Origin: Embiotoca jacksoni
Taxonomy: Eukaryota; Chordata; Actinopteri; Embiotocidae
DNA: 64,000 nt
Direction: 5' to 3'
NCBI GenBank assembly: GCA_022577435.1
Contig: JAKOON010000007.1
Span: 8,067,926 to 8,131,925 of the forward strand
Made by a program: the position numbers and the translations under genes. Shown piece by piece: positions 58,212 to 64,000 of this stretch (positions within the stretch are counted from its first letter, which is position 1; the number at the start of each line of letters is the position of its first letter). The notes beneath the pieces are model-generated. The model did no database searches. It saw only the letters and a list, made by a program, of their open reading frames with translations, and was not told the DNA's origin.

Positions 58212-61200
58212 CCGTTGCGTAATATGAGACAGGTCAGAATAAGGAGAGAAATATTGTTACTACTCTTTGTCACAGTCGCGGATTTCCCTTGTTGGATATA
58301 AAAACAGAATTCAGTGAAACACTGTGTGAGGAAAGCGGAACATGATTTTATGTGAATTTCTTCTGTTTGATGATAAAAACAGCCTCAAGATATGTGCTCA
58401 GTGCGAGAAACTTACAGTAGTTGTCTTCTTTCTCTGTGTTTTACATGTCCTGCACTTAAGAGCTTGCACACTGATTTTTTTTTATTTTTTTTTTTTTTAA
58501 TTTTTTTTTTTAAGAGATTGTCAGGAAAAGGTTTTTGAAGAAAAAACAGGCTGACTCTTGTTTCACAGCTATCCGCTGCTGTGAATAATTGTGACTCGTC
58601 ATTTGTTGTTTGAGCGCAGATTTGTTGTCGAGCAGAAAGTGGCCCGACAGGCTGAGGATAGACGCTGCGGGTCGAAAACATCTCTTTCCCCTTTCTGGCG
58701 TAGTCTGAGGCGTGTCTGACAAGTTGATGCTTCAAAAGCGAACGGGAGGCAACTTGCACGGTGATGCGAGTACGTTACGCAACGCTGAGTCTGACATCCC
58801 TTCACAAACAATCCTGGAATTCTTTTTTTTTTTTTTTTGTACGTAATGATCCAATTATGTGTGACCCAGACACAGTTCACGCTGTTCTCAGCACACATCT
58901 TTCAAACACATTCAGATTGAATTGTTTTTGCTGTTGTTATTATTATTATTATTTTATGAGACAAAAACTGTGGAAAATCACTGCGGAAATATATCAGTTA
59001 AAATCTTTTTTTTGTTATATTTTTAGTTTTAACGTTTCTTTTCATGTTCTTTGGAACAAACATACAAACTTAATACGATGGTAAATAGTAAATCATCGAG
59101 TTGACACCGTGCTCCACAGCTAGCTGTAGATCAAAAAGGTTGAACACATATAATCAGATTCCATAACTGCACACATACAGTATAATTATGTTGCATAATT
59201 GCACCCCGGCAACAGACAAAACATCACGTGTATGAAACATAAGATCACACCTGTCCTGTTTTGCTGCCATGTTGGGAAGCCGCCTCCTTCAAACGTATTT
59301 TGGGTGGCAGAACGGCATGTTCTCTGATGGTTTATTGCCTTCCTGAGGTTTTCCGGGGTTGTGAACTTTATGAGGATTGCTTTACAGCCGTTTAACCTGT
59401 CCCCAGCTGTGTGAGGCTATTGTGGATCAGAGAGGACTCTTGGTTAGTGGACCAAATCTTTATGTTGCCATATTGGCAGCAGCAGTACGTGATTATTTTT
59501 TTTTTTTCTTAAATTACAAGTCAGCCCACCCCTTAGCTTTGCTTTATACTGCTGGTGCATTCCAGCAGCAATTCGCTACAGATGCTGCTTCTTCGAGGGC
59601 TAACAACAAATTCGGCTCGTCTTTTTACGCAACACCGGTACAAAGCGTCCGATCTTATCAAAGAAATGACATTAACTATTGAGATTTATTTCCTTTATAA
59701 CATCTAATTTGATCTAAAATTAATTGATTAAAATTGAATTCTTGTAAAATGCAGATCGTTATGTTCGCTTGGAAATCAAAACACATCAAAATACACAAGA
59801 CAAAACATTATAACCGAGAGTTTGCATCGGCTTAGTTTTAAACCCTATGAGTCACAATGAAGCCTAAATTAATTAATAATGTTAAAACACAGTGAAGCTT
59901 TCATAAAAAAAAAAAGGCACTTGCGTGAGATCTAAATTACGATTTCTTTTCAACATTCATATTTACATGTTTGCATTTAGCTGCCATGACGACACACAAA
60001 TCGTCTACTCTGCCTCATAATCAGTCATAGAAGCAGAACATTATGACAGCTGTCTATATGTCCCCCGAGGATTATTGACAAACGGTGACTTTTATCTTTG
60101 GGCCTTTGAGCTACTTTTGTCACCCACGAGTGCGGCAAATCTTGTTCTTCACTTTCCACAGCTGAATGTAATTCTCCTCATTCAGTCCCATGAGTGCAGC
60201 TCCTTCCTACAGGGAGAAAAGACACAACAATTTGTTTGCGACATAAAGTTACATGACATGAATGAGCTGATTATGTGTGTGTTATTGAGTTGTCATATAA
60301 ACTACAACACGTGCATATGGGAAGAAATCTGTCACTGCGTGTGTTATTTATGGCATTACCATAAAATAAGCCTTGAAAGCGATTCACAAGTCGAGATCAC
60401 TGTCTTCTCTGAATTTCTTCACTTCATGGATTCCCAATTTTTTTTTTTCTTGATCGTATTGAAAAAAAATCTTGATAACATGACACATCTGTCATCTTTC
60501 TAGAATTTTTTCCAGTTTTATTTCTGGAATCTACATTTGATTTAAAAGATGTGATGAAGTATATAAAGTATGAGTACAGGGAACTTGTCATAACTTGAGG
60601 TCATACCGCTGGAATGATTTCAGCTTAGTAGTTCACGCCGCGTTTATTACGTGACACGTTTTACTGTCAGCCACACAAATTAACACTCACACGCATCCTG
60701 AACCTCGGACCCAAGTGTGCAGGAGCATGTAAACACATATTATACCTCTGATTCACATGATACTGCAGAGCTACTACACTGACGTTTTACTGCCAGACAC
60801 AATACCTGCTGAGTGTTTACAGGCTCATTCAAAATGATGGCTTAATATCAATAGATCAGGTGACAGCCTTGTACTACAAAGGATCTTACAGCATAAACAA
60901 TATGTCTACATATCATGACAGGTTTGATTGACAGTGTGGTGTAGATTGTACAATATTTAACGACCATGAATGTTCATATGAGACCATGTATGTATGTGAA
61001 GACAATGTGTATGCATGTGAGTATTTCTGCACATTCAGAGGATCTTGTTCATCCAAATGATTGCAGTCATTCAAAACACACTAAATGCACTAACAGGTAA
61101 AGACTGCGCTGATGCTACCAATGTAATTTATCAGTCCTACACATGTGCATGTCCACAGCCTCTTTGATCAGTACATCAGTTGTCCTACCATCTTTAGTAG

Positions 61201-63117
61201 TTTTCTTGGTGTCGATTTGCAGAGGAGGCACATCAGCAAACAACATTCCCAGCTGCTGGGGTTCAGGTGACTGACAGCCCGACAGGAGGAAGACCAGACC
61301 GGGAACAGACCATGATGGAAGTGGAGTGTGACCCACTCATAGCAGTATGACGAGTTTGACACGTCTCTATAGTGTACAGACATTCATCCTCACGCAAGAA
61401 GTACATATTGTACATACCCCAAATAAGCCCTATGCTGCAAATTGAAAAGCTGTCGCTGGTCAAAGACCCCATCAGACCTCCAGGGGGAAAAGATCCATTC
61501 ACAATGAGCTATCATTAAAAGGTGGAGTGCATTGTGTTTTTTTTTTTAAAAGACCAAATTTACCTTCTAGAAAGGATTGCATGGGAGTGGGTTTTGAAGG
61601 AGGAAGGTACAGAATCAGAAATAAATATGTGACTATATGAAAATGTGTTTCGTCTAATGACATAACTTACTGTTCCGTAGCTTATTCAGGCAGTGTTGTG
61701 GTCATCCACCCCCCCCCCCCACCCCCACCCCACACACACACCTTTTTTTCTTTTTTTTTTTGAAGGTGTGTGTGATCTGATTCTTGGCATCAGTCGCAGA
61801 GGATAAGGTTGAAGGCATAGAATAACTTGGCTTGGATTCAAGGATGTTGCCCTGCGGATGAATAAGAAAAGAGGCAGCCGCGTTACTACGGGCACGGTAA
61901 AGGGGGAACACTCACACTCACACATACTCACATTAAAAAATAAACTGCAAGTGCCTTCCTACACACACATTTAACTTGAACACAAATATCCTACCACGCG
62001 CAAAACAAACACAAACATGCAAGCAAGCAAACACAGTCAAACACACACGTCCAGACACAACACAATATTTAGTGGACTCGTGATGCTTTATGCAATGTTT
62101 ATTTATGCTGAAAGGTCACGAACATGCAGTTCCTTTTCTGTGGTATCACGAGTTGACCTTCACCTCTCGGTATTAGTTTTATCAGAGAGGAACTTGTCCA
62201 ACTTCGTGCGCACTGCCCTCAAGTCAGGTGAGAAGGTGCACCAGTGTTCTGTGCGGAGAAGATAAAAAACTACAAAAAACAAATACGCATGACCTGTAGA
62301 CGCAAACTCTCTGACACGCAGAAAGACGCCGCGGGCTTATCCAACTGTTACTGATCTCTCCCTCCCTCCCGCTGCAGCACATTCTTCACACCTTTAAATT
62401 ACTTGGAAGACGATATTGTTGTGACAAGATAGATGGTTGGTCGATGCTGCATGCAATAATGTGTGTCATGGTGTCTGTCTGTCAAACCTTCACTCAGAAA
62501 AGTCTCCCTCGAGTGCTTTGACATATATGGCAACACCAGTAGCTGTTAGGGAAAAGGTATGTGAGTTAATAGTCACACAAAGGGACAGGCACTTGAAAAC
62601 TGTAAAGTGTTGTCGGTGTGCTCTGACGTGCCGGGAATCGAGTGCTGAGAATCGATCACTTTTACTGTTTTTAATGTGAGTTTCTGTAAGACACTGAATG
62701 TGAAGTCAAGTTCATTTTCTAAAATGCACAGTTCAATGCCAAAAAAAAAAAAAAAAAAAAAAAAGAAGCTATACAAGGTACTGATTCAAATGATACATTG
62801 GCTTTTTTTTTATGATAATTTTTCATTAAGCAGATGCAACATCATTTGTAAAAGTGTAGTTGTTGCTGCTTTTACTTAACTCTAAACACTGAAAGTTGAA
62901 TTTAAGTTCATATTCAGTGGGTGAAGTATTGTTGGTTTGAAACATGTGTAATTGACTTTATTTAAAATATAATAGTTCTGAAGATATAAGAAATTAAAAA
63001 ATATATAGATACAAAATCAAATGTACAAGAAAAGCAGTGGCAGGTCAGACATAGCTTTCTATATTCAGGTTAAATGTTCTGGGGCAAAAGAAACATGCAG
63101 TTCAGAGCAAACAATAC

Positions 63118-63118
<1 letters not shown>
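58212..63118. other. Distal downstream flank, no gene recognised
   Basis: T-rich tracts lie at 58473-58512 and 58824-58838, and an A tract at 62741-62764. A near-GRE lies at 59309 (AGAACGgcaTGTTCT) and another at 61400 (AGTACAtatTGTACA). The open frame at 60075-60503 has no recognisable domain and low-complexity ends. A pyrimidine/CA-rich patch is at 61710-61760. Confidence 0.5.

Positions 63119-63160
<42 letters not shown>
63119..63160. repeat. (CA)n microsatellite
   Basis: About 40 bp of uninterrupted CA near the right end of the window. The remaining 840 bp to 64000 show no gene. Confidence 0.95.
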
Positions 63161-63164
<4 letters not shown>

Positions 63165-64000
63165 GTGACACACGTACACGAGCCTTTAAGCCGACATGCT
63201 CACTCACACTCCAGACACTTTGATTGGCTTGCTCCTTTACCAGGTCACAAATAACTCACTTTACACCTTGTGATTATACCCTCTTTGAAAACCCAGAGTG
63301 ATTTATAAATCCATCATGTCATCTCAGAAATAAATCTATAGAGATAATCTCAGGCCCCACCAAAAAATTAAAGCAGCTGAGAGGTTGATATATGATTTGA
63401 TATCTGATCTATACTGCCTGAGAGTGTGAGGGTATACGCACCACGCTGGATATAGATTACTCTTTGTGTGTGGTACAACTCAGACCATGTGTTTGCTTTT
63501 CTGCATAATCACCCAGTCATCTTAACACCAGCACTCCTATTTAACCTCTTTAGGTCTGCCAGAGTGCCACCTCAGCATGTTCAGCAGCTGAAGTGATTAC
63601 AGTAATTCCAAATGTAACGCATGTAAACAACTTTAAAATGGAGAAAGTGCAGGCCTCATTTCTAGTAAAACTTCCAAACAGCTGATCACCTCAAATAGAT
63701 AGTTTTTTGATTTTTTTTTTTTCTCCCCGCATCAGCACTTTTGAACAAATATCTTTTAATTTCTAAATGTACACCATCGACATCCATTAATATTGCCTGC
63801 TGAAAAACTCTGCGACTTTGTAATTTAAATGACATTTTTAGTGTGCATGGTATTACTGCTAAAATTGACCCACAAAAATGTGGCTAAAATAACGTCAAAG
63901 GAAAAAAAAAAATTGTTTACAACTGTATGATTTACAGTTTATGAAACATTGTTTATGTTAGCATGTCCCAGGACCGAAAAAAAAAAAAAAAGATCCATAC

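Noticed and set aside
60075..60503. 142-codon + strand open frame
   Set aside because: No domain, no upstream splice site of note, and it ends in a T-tract-derived Phe run.
1..64000. CRISPR arrays, phage, plasmid or bacterial operons
   Set aside because: Tandem repeats here are vertebrate microsatellites. There are no spacer-repeat arrays, no ribosome-binding sites and no clustered bacterial-type genes.

Overview
The window reads as ray-finned fish (teleost) nuclear DNA. It is a vertebrate-style locus with large introns and GT/AG splice sites. It carries very many (CA)n/(GT)n microsatellites and homopolymer tracts, tRNA-headed SINEs and L2-like retroposon tails of teleost type. There is no prokaryotic, plasmid or phage organisation. 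Almost all of the open frames that can be drawn in it are chance or microsatellite frames.

One gene is securely recognised: tsc22d3, encoding glucocorticoid-induced leucine zipper (GILZ), on the + strand. It has alternative first exons feeding two shared 3' exons. Exon 1a (15502-15842) encodes the N-terminus of the long isoform (L-GILZ). Exon 1c (47774-47898) encodes the classical short GILZ N-terminus behind a TATA/CRE promoter. Between them, 42788-42990 is a candidate third first exon (1b), open, GC-rich and phase-matched. All three end after codon position 2 and can join exon 2 (48538-48589). Exon 2 splices in phase 0 to exon 3 (49909-50169), which carries most of the TSC box, the leucine zipper and the C-terminal tail. 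Predicted products are 217, 171 and 145 residues. The 3' UTR runs to a poly(A) signal at 51830. A weak candidate for an upstream non-coding exon ends at a GT donor at 11835/11836, and a good acceptor lies at 14656.

Layout: 1-11.4 kb is intergenic, with microsatellites and one degenerate repeat. 11.5-15.5 kb is the 5' region of the long form. 15.8-48.5 kb is the large first intron, holding three exact matches to the glucocorticoid-receptor element (18115, 18745, 26440), a nested SINE cluster (20.7-21.2 kb), a 123-bp near-perfect inverted repeat around a G-quadruplex motif and a long CA tract (24.99-25.82 kb), and exons 1b and 1c. 48.6-49.9 kb is intron 2, with an L2-like element and a homopolymeric C tract at the acceptor. 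50.2-51.9 kb is the 3' UTR. 51.9-64 kb holds no gene I recognise, only retroposon tails and weak open frames.

The most interesting result is regulatory. GILZ is the textbook glucocorticoid-induced gene, and this fish copy has at least three textbook palindromic response elements inside the intron that separates its long and short promoters, together with a possible third promoter/first exon. No wholly new enzyme or defence system is visible.
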